Assembly: GCA_000320545.1 (NCBI GenBank) | Contig: ADNK01000614.1 | Coordinates: 192,501 to 251,575, forward strand | Direction: 5' to 3' | Origin: Bigelowiella natans CCMP2755 | Taxonomy: Eukaryota; Cercozoa; Chlorarachniophyceae | Length of the DNA: 59,075 nucleotides | Shown: positions 11,340 through 31,442 of the stretch, piece after piece | Layout: every line of letters starts with the position of its first letter | Position numbering within the stretch: position 1 is the stretch's first letter | The notes under the pieces: model-generated | Database searches by the model: none | The model's input: the letters and a program-made list of their open reading frames with translations, nothing else | What the model was told of the DNA's origin: nothing | Made by a program: the position numbers and the translations under genes

Positions 11340-11366
<27 letters not shown>
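11262..11366 (-). pseudogene. Decayed tandem copy of part of the terminal ABCC exon
   Basis: Bases about 11262-11366 align with about 11445-11545 in the last ABCC exon. Shared blocks include ATGTC-CA-CCTATAAC, CCGCCAG/CTGCCAG and CACC-GC spacing. In the minus direction this copy still reads V-I-G-C-D-M-M-A-I-V-D-P-G-G, against V-I-G-C-D-M-V-V-V-L-D-A-G-R in the true exon, and then loses the frame. It overlaps the real stop by a few codons. I judge identity to be about 70% by eye. Confidence 0.6.
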
Positions 11367-21880
<10,514 letters not shown>

Positions 21881-22705
21881 CAAATACAACAAAGTATGCG
21901 GATTTGATGGACGAGGGAAAGTACAGACTCCAGACTAGTAGGAATAATTGGGGTTAATCAGAAATTTAGGCATCATCTTAGACCTCCCACGATCCAAGAG
22001 GGGGGCAGCATAGGAGAACGTAATCTTTGCTCTGTCGTCACATAGAAAGAACTCTTAGCTGTGACCCAGCTTAAACAACCCCCAAAACCACCCCTCGAGT
22101 TCATCTGCTCCCATAATCGTATCGGACATGTGAGCACTGGTGAAATGAAAGCACACACGAAAGGGTGCAAACTCTTCGAGCCGAAAGCGCTTACATTAGA
22201 CTCGCTTCCTCCCACGGGGAATAGTCGAACCCCCGACCGCCTTCATTATGTTTTCGCCTCTTTCCTTGCACCGAATCCATTCCTATCACTAAACACCCCC
22301 CGTACTCTCCTGGGGGACCAACGCTCACGAAATCAAAGCAGCGAGGTAAAGGGGGGCCCGAGGAAGAGCTGGCAGAAATTTTCAGCAGTCGGGATTCCTT
22401 CGGCTGTCGTAGATAGCTTCATTTTCCATCAAATGCAATGAAATATTCGAGTCGCAATGGCAGAACACTGATAAATCTTCGTAATTTCGGTCCCAGACAT
22501 AGAACTACTAAAGCTGCGACCTGAGAAGGACGTCGGCAGTCGTAGGGCACGGGTGACGTGACAAGCAGGCTCAAGCTTGTCGCTCTTTGCAAAGGACATG
22601 CAAAAAGGAATGAAATAGCACTGGCGTAGATAAAGGCATACGCTTGTCGCTGTTTCCAAAGGCCCTGTATAAATATGGAATGATGGTAGATGTACACTCC
22701 GTTTG
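21881..22705. promoter_or_regulatory. Head-to-head spacer, ABCC / PhyH (putative shared promoter)
   Basis: The two start codons face away from each other across 825 bp. I see no gene. A TATAAATA-like word occurs at 22667-22674 upstream of the PhyH start. Assignment as a promoter rests on position only. Confidence 0.4.
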
Positions 22706-24715
22706 ATGGCCGCCGCGAAGGGCTTCCCCCTGGTGCTAAAAAGTCCCAAGTGCGAGTGGCTTGGGCTTGAGAAGATTTCGGTTGTCACCAAAGGAGGGCC
22801 GTACAATAACGAACACGGAAGAGGCCATGGATTGCAACTCGGGCGTTTGACGGGCGCGCTTTTCTGGCAGCAGGAGGGGAAGAATTATAGCCATGCTCTG
22901 CGTTTGGCTGAAGATTCAGACCTGTCATTGGATATTAGTCACAGGAAACTCAATGTGGGTACCCCAGCCAATACCTGGTATTCCAAAGGACATCGAGAAT
23001 GGGCTTGTAAATTTCAGCTGAATGGTGATTGCACTCTTTCTCCAGCCAAAAACAGTGCAGTGTGTCTCGGTGTGAAAAGCGGAGAGAGAACGTTGTCTCT
23101 CGTTGACCGAGAGAGTGAAAATAAACTCATATTCGAGGATTGGACGGCTAAGTGCCCCCCTCCCATCTTTGCTCAAATCCGAGCGGAGCAGGAAAAGATG
23201 AGAACAATGCTACAATCTCTTGGAGGACAGCCCGTTCCCTTGGTCATCAGGAAACCAGCATGTGACTGGCTGTGGGGACAACGCCATGCGATCGTTGTGA
23301 GAGGGAAGGGTTACAGCAACAAAGATGGCCGTGGACGTGGAGTTATGGCCGGTCCCGTCGAGGATGCGATCCTGTTCAAGGTAGACGGTGGTTCTCCAGC
23401 GTCAATGGCGTTGCGCCCCTCTCACGACCTTGATCTCAGTCTCGAAATTAATTACCGAAAAATGGAGGTGGGTACCTCCATGAGCATGTGGTACTGTAAG
23501 GGCCACCCTGAGTGGGGCTGTAGATATTGCCTGAATTCGGACTGGACGATATCCCCTGAGTCTCACGCAAACCTGGTGATTGGGGTGCAGTCTGGCAAAC
23601 AATCTCTCCATCTTGTGAGTAGGGATGATAAGAAGCATAGAATCGTTTTTCAACCTTGGAAACAGGCGGTCGATGAAAATCTCGAGCGAATTAAGGAGAG
23701 CAAGGCAAGAAAGGAAGCCGCCAAAGAGAGAATCAAAACGGTCGCGGCGAAAGCAATTGACAGCAAAGCAATTGAAAAACTGAAGAAAGATGGATTCATT
23801 CACCTTCCGGGGATAGTGGAGAAGGAAACCGTAAATAACGCCCTTAGAGAAATCAATCGCCTCATGGGAGCTTCCTCTGAAGGCGGAGCGGACAAGTTTA
23901 AAGCTAAATTTAGTCCTAACAGCCCACCGATCACGAATCTGTTCAACAATAGTGCCATCCCTCTCATCGTTCAGCGTCTCATTGGAATGCAGAAAGCGCC
24001 GAGTCAGGGAGCGGGGCAGATAGCACTTCGCTTTCCAGGGGATTTCTGTGCGAACGGTCAAACTCACATAACCCCAGATCAATATGAGGGTGTGAGGAAG
24101 GGTTGGCACATCGATGGTGCTCCGAGCAATTTCCTTCCGAAAGTCACTGACCACTGGGGGGAGGTTCACAACTTTGACGCGTTGTGTGGCGTCCTTCTCT
24201 CTACCGTCGACGAGAAAATGTCTGGCGAGTTATGCTGCTACCCTGGTAGTCACTACGAACTCGCAGAACATTTTGAGAAAAAGGGCTTTGATGAAATACG
24301 AAAAACAGGCAAGCTGCCTAACGGCAAAGACACCGATTCGGTTTTGAAATCGAAACCAGTGCACTGCCTAGGAAAGCCTGGCGACGTCTTCATCGCTAAT
24401 TACATGACAGCCCATTTTATTGCACCGAACGTATCGCCAAATATACGCTACGCTATCTATTTCCGTGTGCGTGGGCCATCCTTTACTTCCAAAAAGCACC
24501 ACCCAGAACCCATGTTGAAACCGTGGATACACTGGAAGGGAATGGTGGGCAGCAATGCTGGAGATATTGATGACTCAAAAGTCGGTGATGAGGAAGATGG
24601 CGAACCAGAGGCAACACAGGCGCGCGTTGGTGTATTGCGGAGACTTGCAAGCATTGATTACGTTAAGCCAAAATCGATTTTTTTTGATGACGGCGATGAT
24701 GAGAATCCAGAATGA
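22706..24715 (+). CDS. Phytanoyl-CoA-dioxygenase-family protein with a duplicated N-terminal domain
   Basis: Intronless, 669 aa from the ATG at 22706. Residues 8-146 and 178-318 are two copies of one domain. Shared features: P-L-V-(L/I)-(K/R)-(S/K)-P-x-C-(E/D)-W-L, G-(R)-G-(H/R)-G, D-L-S-L-(D/E)-I, (K)-x-V-G-T, W-Y-(S/C)-K-G-H-(R/P)-E-W-(A/G)-C, and a terminal (V/L)-x-(L/I)-G-V-(K/Q)-S-G. The short strands with regularly placed Trp/Leu suggest a beta-trefoil or lectin-like fold, but I cannot name the family. A charged helical linker (about 320-365) follows, then a PhyH oxygenase core with iron ligands H468-x-D470 (W-H-I-D-G) and H570 (T-A-H-F-I-A-P-N) and 2OG-binding R581. PhyH enzymes hydroxylate lipids, amino acids or natural products; the substrate is unknown. 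The tail is acidic. Confidence 0.85.
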   Translation: MAAAKGFPLVLKSPKCEWLGLEKISVVTKGGPYNNEHGRGHGLQLGRLTGALFWQQEGKNYSHALRLAEDSDLSLDISHRKLNVGTPANTWYSKGHREWACKFQLNGDCTLSPAKNSAVCLGVKSGERTLSLVDRESENKLIFEDWTAKCPPPIFAQIRAEQEKMRTMLQSLGGQPVPLVIRKPACDWLWGQRHAIVVRGKGYSNKDGRGRGVMAGPVEDAILFKVDGGSPASMALRPSHDLDLSLEINYRKMEVGTSMSMWYCKGHPEWGCRYCLNSDWTISPESHANLVIGVQSGKQSLHLVSRDDKKHRIVFQPWKQAVDENLERIKESKARKEAAKERIKTVAAKAIDSKAIEKLKKDGFIHLPGIVEKETVNNALREINRLMGASSEGGADKFKAKFSPNSPPITNLFNNSAIPLIVQRLIGMQKAPSQGAGQIALRFPGDFCANGQTHITPDQYEGVRKGWHIDGAPSNFLPKVTDHWGEVHNFDALCGVLLSTVDEKMSGELCCYPGSHYELAEHFEKKGFDEIRKTGKLPNGKDTDSVLKSKPVHCLGKPGDVFIANYMTAHFIAPNVSPNIRYAIYFRVRGPSFTSKKHHPEPMLKPWIHWKGMVGSNAGDIDDSKVGDEEDGEPEATQARVGVLRRLASIDYVKPKSIFFDDGDDENPE

Positions 24716-25720
24716 AAAATCTTCAATCGAATCGTTGTCAGTATCAACGATGTCACGAGCACCAAGAGCCCCAAATAATGCGATATAAAGAGTCATTAAT
24801 CAGTCATTATCAATTCACAGTTTGGCGTATACAACATTGAAAATGATACTATATACGAACAGCTTTACAGCGTGCATGCATTCAGGCAAATTATAAAAAT
24901 CTCTCTTCGTTCATGCATTTGCTACGCTAGTACGATCCCAAACAAGCCACATACCATGTGCACAGCCATGTAAGATGGATGTATAATGAAAATGCTACAT
25001 TTTTTAACAGTCATCATAATCATCCTTTGTTAGAACACCATCTCTAGATCTAAAGCTGTGCACAGCATTTAGCAACGTACGGATTCGATCTAACCAACAT
25101 TGCGTCTCAACTCTGCGTGCGCGTAGACGCCACATGCATGACGCATGTGCACATTTACACAGACCAGTGAGCGGTAGCTGTAGCAGTCCGCTGCGAACAC
25201 ATGACCGCGCCACAGCTAGACAGCGCATGCGATGAATGCGCATGTCAGCTAGTACATACCGCGCTTGCGTGAAACATACATGTAGCTCAGCCGGAGATGC
25301 GATGCTGTCTGTCATTGTGCATATGCATGCATGCAGCTATGCGACATAGCCAGCCACAGGTAGTCAACACAGTGCGTGCACGTGGGGTCATGCACATGCA
25401 TGCCCCTGTCCTGCGGCTGCTTCAAAATGCTAGTCACATTGTGTGGCTACGACTGCGAATGCCAGTCACTTTCATTGTGGCTCTGCATGCAATGCACATC
25501 AGAAATGACAATGATGTGTGTTCAATCATTTCGATCATGGCTTCATCCATGTGCGCTACGTTGCGTTGTCGCTGCCATAGAACATACGACGCGTTATGCA
25601 TGCATGCCGTCGTATTTGGAAGCTCGTCAAATGACATATTTTTATACACTAATTTGGCAACAGTATAATGCTGTTGGCACTCATTGAACGATGTGAGAGC
25701 GAGCACGAATTTTATGCATG
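24716..25720. other. Tail-to-tail spacer, PhyH / MOK
   Basis: No supported gene. It is the richest spacer in ATGCATGC-type palindromes, near 24873, 25324-25334, 25397, 25597 and 25715, and also has many CACATGC and GTGCAC words. Open frames on both strands are short and Cys/His/Met-rich, as expected from TGCAT composition. Confidence 0.6.
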
Positions 25721-25880
25721 CTATCGCCCCTTACCCTTGTGTATAGACATTAATATTGAAGCCAGCTTCGCTTTCGACTTTCTTTTTTTCTTTGCATTCT
25801 TTGATAATGATATCTAGCAAAATACAATGAAATGAGTCTGACGGTAAGATTTCTGATCGTTCATAATGTGACTATCAATT

Positions 25881-25919
<39 letters not shown>

Positions 25920-25944
25920 ACTATATTTACATATGTAAAATATA

Positions 25945-25982
<38 letters not shown>

Positions 25983-28321
25983 ATACTCACCGGTGAGGTA
26001 AACTTCGGAAACTTTGGAAGATTCTGATGGTGGTTGTGACGGTGGTTGTTGCGATGGCGGTGCTGGTAATGGTGATGATAACCATTGTTGTGATGGTGGT
26101 TGTGGTCAGAATGGCGATGATAACTTGGGGATGGTCCAAGAGAGGGATTCCTAATCCTAAAAAGGTGATCAACGTTAGATTTTGCTCAGGGGCATGTTGC
26201 AATAATATCATGTTTCATCGTCACAAGAAAAAATAAGAACTGTGAATGTTGGAGGAATGTTGGAGATTTATTATATTCTCGGGGTTATTGGGTAGAATGC
26301 CTCTTAAGGACTAGCACAGCGCCGATTGGGCAGGCACATAGCCGCCTGGAAAGGGATGAAAAATCGGATACCTGTCTGAAACTTGTTTCGATTTGCCCAG
26401 AGTATTGTGAAGAATGAGAGGAAGCTAACGATGGGCGAAATGAATATTATCAGAAGCATCAGCAGGAAGAAACAACGTAGAGTGATTGGACGAAGTTAGT
26501 AGAAAATCGGACTCTCGTCGCACAGATTTAGTCTACTATTTGCGAATTATTCTTCTAAATACCGTTCGTTTCTCTGCGCCTTCATGGTAACTCTTGGCCT
26601 TTTAAAGATGATGATTAATATTCTTCCATCATACATCCGCAACAACCCACAAAATTCCTTCAATTGAGCTACACTTCTCACCTTGTGCCGTGCCGCTCTT
26701 TTCTCAGATTTCTTCTCCTTGGAGCGGTCTTTCATTCCTGGCAACGTATTTCCGTGCCTTTCCAGCTCTGAGAAGTACAAATCGTATTTGATGCTGTTAA
26801 TACTCGGCAATATATCGATAGCAAACGACCGCCGACCATCGCTCACATACACCATATACAACTGCAACAGACCTGAGTGAGACTTGGCGTCATGGCTCTT
26901 CCCTCCGTATCTCTTGTTGTATATCGAATGCATCTTGTTGAGCTTGAGTCTGTCATACTTAGACGATGGAGATAGGGTGCTTGCAGCCTTTTCGCGAGCC
27001 TCTGCTGCAATTTTCTCTCTGAATTCGTAGAAGTAAGGGTGACGAAGTGCCTGGCTTGCAGTAATTCTGCCGTCAGGATCGTACACGAGAAGTTTCCCTA
27101 TCAAAGCCACGCAATCTTTGGATGCATGCGGTATTAGCCGGTGGATACCGGTACCCGAGTGGTGCGGAAAGTTGAAGTTCTTGATATGTGAGGAGTGGCG
27201 CTTGAACTTGCTCATCACCTCCTTGGCTGGTGTGCCCATAATCGTGTGCACCTTCTCTATCTGGTCTAGCTCGTTCGTACCAGGGAAAAGAGGGAAGAGA
27301 GAGATGATCTCGAACATCACGCAACCCACTCCCCAAAGGTCCATCTTGTAGTCGTAGTATCTGGAATAAGGAGTGAATCATTAGAGATAGATCATACGAT
27401 TCCATACACGACGACTAACATACACACTGACGAGCGGAGGGACGGGTTGGGTTTACATGGGGTGCATCTTTACCCGTTCGTTAATAGCGATTCAGGAGCA
27501 CGATACCAGCGCGTGGAGATATATTCGGTGAAAGGCGGCTTGGAATAGATTCCTCTGCAGGAACCGAAATCTGCTAATTTTAGGCGCTCTCCCATAACTA
27601 AAACATTCTCCGGCTTTATGTCTCGGTGGAAGATATTCTGCCGGTGCATGTAAGCTATAGCCTTAACCAACTGGTACATGTAAACTTTGATGAGATCGTT
27701 GGCGAGATACTTCTTACGGCCCCGAATCAATTCATAAATGTTCATGTCACACAGTTCGAAGACAAGTGCCAGTCGCCCGCTGGAACGGTCACTGAGAAAA
27801 TATACATTCGTCGTAAAAAAATATAGATATATGAAGATGCAAAAATAAGAATTTTGAGAGCCCCGATTGTTCACTCGCAAGCGGAGCAGCGTTCTCCCTC
27901 CCATATCCATGTTGAATTAAAGTACATTACAATATACATCAAGAACAGGCAAGTGGGTTAGTGGATGTAAAGAGGTGCACTTACAATAAGACATCGAGGA
28001 GTTCTATTATGTTGGGATGCGGGTTGAGCCTTCGGAGTGCTTGAATTTCCCTCAAACTGTTAACCTGCTCTAAACTCTCGAACGTAGTTTTCATGCACTT
28101 TATGGCAACGTACTGGCCACTTCGCATAGACTGGGCCTTGATAACCTCACTGAACGTACCCTCTCCCTTCTTTGCAACCAACTTGTATTCTGATTAGTTG
28201 GTAACTTCAGTCATGGTGGATAAGATTCGATTGATTTGCATGATGTAATGCACAAGCAGATTAAAATTTCCTCCCTGAACTTTAAATATAAATGAATCAT
28301 ACTTCCAAACGACGATGCCAT
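25721..28321 (-). CDS. MOK: MOK-type protein kinase (RCK/MAK family)
   Basis: MOK kinases are MAPK-like, ciliary or ciliogenesis-linked Ser/Thr kinases. Seven exons join in consistent phase: 28321-28303, 28189-27985, 27791-27474, 27360-26682, 26424-26372, 26156-25991, 25813-25721, giving 510 aa. The kinase core has G-E-G-T-F-S-E-V, V-A-I-K, F-H-R-D-I-K-P-E-N, A-D-F-G-S-C, and the activation-loop T-E-Y within P-F-T-E-Y-I-S-T-R-W-Y-R-A-P-E. The signatures L-R-E-I-Q-A-L-R-R-L-N-P-H-P-N-I and M-N-I-Y-E-L-I-R-G-R separate MOK from MAK/ICK. After the core comes a basic tail, a His/Asn-rich block encoded by exon 6 and a Lys/Arg-rich end. Exon 4 may hide one small extra intron near 26870. The presence of MOK implies a cilium or flagellum in the life cycle. 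Confidence 0.92.
25884..25979. repeat. (CA)n and (AT)n microsatellites
   Basis: A CA run (25884-25917) and an AT run (about 25948-25979) fill the last MOK intron. Confidence 0.9.
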
Positions 28322-28614
28322 TGTCTTCGCCGAGCTTAGTTCACAGGTCGAACGTGAACAAGTTCAAGAGTCGCGGCACGGCAGTGCCTTTCCTTGATTA
28401 CTTTATGAAAATTGGGCTCGATGAACCTCTTAGACGTGCTGTGACCCCTAGGGTTCGCTATGGGGGCGAAACATTGCCACTGACCCGCTACACAGGGGAC
28501 CACAGCACAGCGCCACCATTGTTGCTTTGTACATTCGACGGCGAAACGGTAGATAGAGATATTGAAACTGTATTTTATTCAACGACTTGTGATATTTACT
28601 CTATGTTAGTATAA
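28315..28614 (+). CDS. Candidate small ORF overlapping the MOK start antisense
   Basis: 99 codons from an ATG at 28315, so its first codons are the reverse complement of the MOK start. The product has reasonable composition (P-F-L-D-Y-F-M-K-I-G-L, then Y-G-G-E-T-L-P-L-T-R-Y) but no family I recognise, no signal peptide and no neighbouring splice structure. It lies where the MOK promoter should be. It could be a real small gene, a 5' exon of the kinesin transcript, or chance. Confidence 0.2.
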   Translation: MPLSSPSLVHRSNVNKFKSRGTAVPFLDYFMKIGLDEPLRRAVTPRVRYGGETLPLTRYTGDHSTAPPLLLCTFDGETVDRDIETVFYSTTCDIYSMLV

Positions 28615-29616
28615 ATCGACGTCAATTTACGTTCGGCAGGCCTCTCATTGTGCTTTAAAATCCATTTTTAGAACAATCTTTTAAAAAATCACATAAAATA
28701 ATACACGTGCGACATGCACGCTGGGCGTAATGAAAGCCAATTTCTGCCACTTTTTGTGAGTTTCCGCAATGACACTAGATAAATCTTAACTGAAGTATGA
28801 AATTAGGAATCGTTTTTGCAGAAACTGATGGCCAGAAAGGTGGCCGTTTCGTTTTTCTAGTCTTTACTGAAAGGGTTGCCGAGCTTTTTATGCCTACGAC
28901 ATCACTTGCTTTAATCTTAGACCGACATTTGGAACTGATATCTTTTCTTCTGCAATATCCCTGCCATTTATTGGATAAAACTGAACCCATACAAAAATAT
29001 CTCAGATATGCCCTTATAGTTTTACCCGCAAAAATAAGATGATGCTCCTGGTTAAGCATAATCTCGGGGATCCGAGTTGCAGAAATTTATTATTTAGTAT
29101 GATAAGACAACAAAATGTGCTAGTCGCAATGTACGAATATATCGCTTTCCTTCCCATTCGCTGACTGCAAGTTACCGAACGTCAAAAATGCAAACATATT
29201 AAGACAAGCTCTGTTCGCTTAGGAATCTGTTTCGGGTAAAAGTGAGGGAATTTATTATGGATCCTGCCTGCCTAAATGAGTAATTAGAAATCAAAGGAAT
29301 GTAATCAATTATTACTGTGTAGTTACAAACATCTGAAACCCCACCTCGAAGGACGAGGCCCCAATTCATCCCCAGATCTATTTTGTGTGTAAAACCTTAC
29401 GCTGGCTGCGCATATTAAGGTAAACAGGAATGTAGAATAGGAGGAGGTGCGTTTTAGAGTGGGCTCGCTGGGTTCGAGGGTCGATGCTGGGAAGAAAATT
29501 ATGAATGCCTATCTTTCGAAAACTACGGCATATGCCAGCGAAGAAATGGGATCCTGTGTGCATTCAACGTGATTACGCTTTTCATTGTACCTGTAGCCTC
29601 AAGAGCAGAAAAAGCC
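28615..29616. promoter_or_regulatory. Head-to-head spacer, MOK / kinesin
   Basis: AT-rich sequence with no supported gene. Weak frames on both strands at about 28775-29059 show no domain. A shared promoter is expected from position. Confidence 0.35.
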
Positions 29617-31408
29617 ATGCCAGGAGACGCTATCAAGGTCCGTGTATTTGGAGTGCTCTCTGAGGCAATAACTATTTCGTGACTAATACAGAGATATTCC
29701 CACAGGTCGCAGTTCGCGTACGGCCGTTCAACAAGCGTGAGAAGAAGAGAAATGCCCACCTCGCTATTACCATGGATGCTGAAAGCGGTATGGTCCATGC
29801 GAAGGGGAAAGTTCCCGGAGGTAAATGAAACCTTTGTACAATTTAATGGTGATGAGAAATGACGATAAACGAGCCTCGTCTTGTTGAAAAATTCTTCGGT
29901 ATGCATGTGAGATTCATTTTCTGACCACAGGTGATGCATATGACAAGAAATATCACTTTGATAACGCATTCTGGTAAGTGAAATGATTTTGTAAACTTCA
30001 TATAAACACGTGGCTGTCGCCAGTCTGCCCTATTTCTCCTAGTGTACTCACTTCTCATTGAACACTCTTAGGTCGCACGATGGGTTCGGCACTCCCAAGT
30101 TTGTTACTCAGACAAATCTCTTCACGGTTCAAAAGATTTCAAAATAATCGCCCTTCATACAAGCTTTTCTCCGCGATGACTCTTGTTCGCGTCGAGATAC
30201 TTCGTTGCTAATCGTTGAACACTTTAGCATGCCAGCCTTTCGTACGTCTTCTGCTGTCTTCAAGCTTTTTTACTCGGATATAGTTTTGTCGCCAACTTCC
30301 ACATTTACTCTGATAGACGATCGGTGAGAGTCTTTTGAAAGACGCATGGGAAGGGTACAACGTATGCCTCTTTGCATACGGACAGGTTCTGCTTATTTCT
30401 ACGCGATAATATTATCTCATCATCTGTATATTCCTATCCTCTAATTCAAAGTGTGATTTCATGACAATTCTATTATTCTCCTCGTAGAGTGGGGCAGGGA
30501 AAAGTTTCTCAATGACTGGTGCGAAAGGGATGGAGGATGGTGATGGTATTGTCCCCCGGATCTGTGATGGCCTGCTCAGAAAGGTGCGTGTAGTTCACAA
30601 ATTTAATCAAACGCAGATTCATTAAATAATACCAATGAAAGCACACACATACACACACACACTTTTATTTCGGCTCCGCAGTTTGCTGTTGCGTTGCATG
30701 CCATTTTAAAATTATGGGCCCCGTTAAGAATTTGCAGGACCATCAAAATGACCGAAACTTCCTGTTCTCTTTTCCCCTTCAGATCGCGGCTGAGCCGAAA
30801 AAAGAAGGCTTTGAAATAAAACTGGAGGTATAAACCGAGTAATAGTGTAACAGAACAATGGCAACACGCAAAAAAATGAGTAGTCAGCACAAATAGAGAA
30901 ATTGAATGAAGTTCATATCCCATATGTGCTGATTATAATCTTTTCGAACCCATTAACCAGGTGTCTATGCTTGAGATTTATATTGACGATTTGGTGGACT
31001 TACTCGTGGCAAAGGACAAACAACCAAAGGGTGGAATCAAGACCTACTATCGTGAGGTGAAGCGGGGCGTGAAAGTCACAGAAATTATTCCCTTAACAAG
31101 GTGCAGATATGAGGCGAGGCGACGATACGCACCAGCAATCTCAATTTCATTTCAATTTCGCCTCCTCATTTCATGCTTCCTCGCTCTTTCCTCATTCCGT
31201 TGAGACAAAACATGGTTCGAATATCCAATGCTTCTTGTAGGGTGCAGGTCAAGTCCGTCGAGGAGATGGAGCACTTCCTTGCGATAGGGCAAGGCAACCA
31301 AACGATTGGTGAAACCGGCCTCAATGCCGTCAGTAGCCGCGCGCACACCATTTTCGAGCTTCGTATTACCAAGACCGTCATCGATAAAAAAGTACGTCCC
31401 ACTGCGAA

Positions 31409-31442
<34 letters not shown>

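Noticed and set aside
22195-22260. tRNA-like T-loop (GGTTCGACT on the minus strand)
   Set aside because: The T-stem does not pair with a seven-base loop, and no D-arm, anticodon arm or acceptor stem can be built around it.
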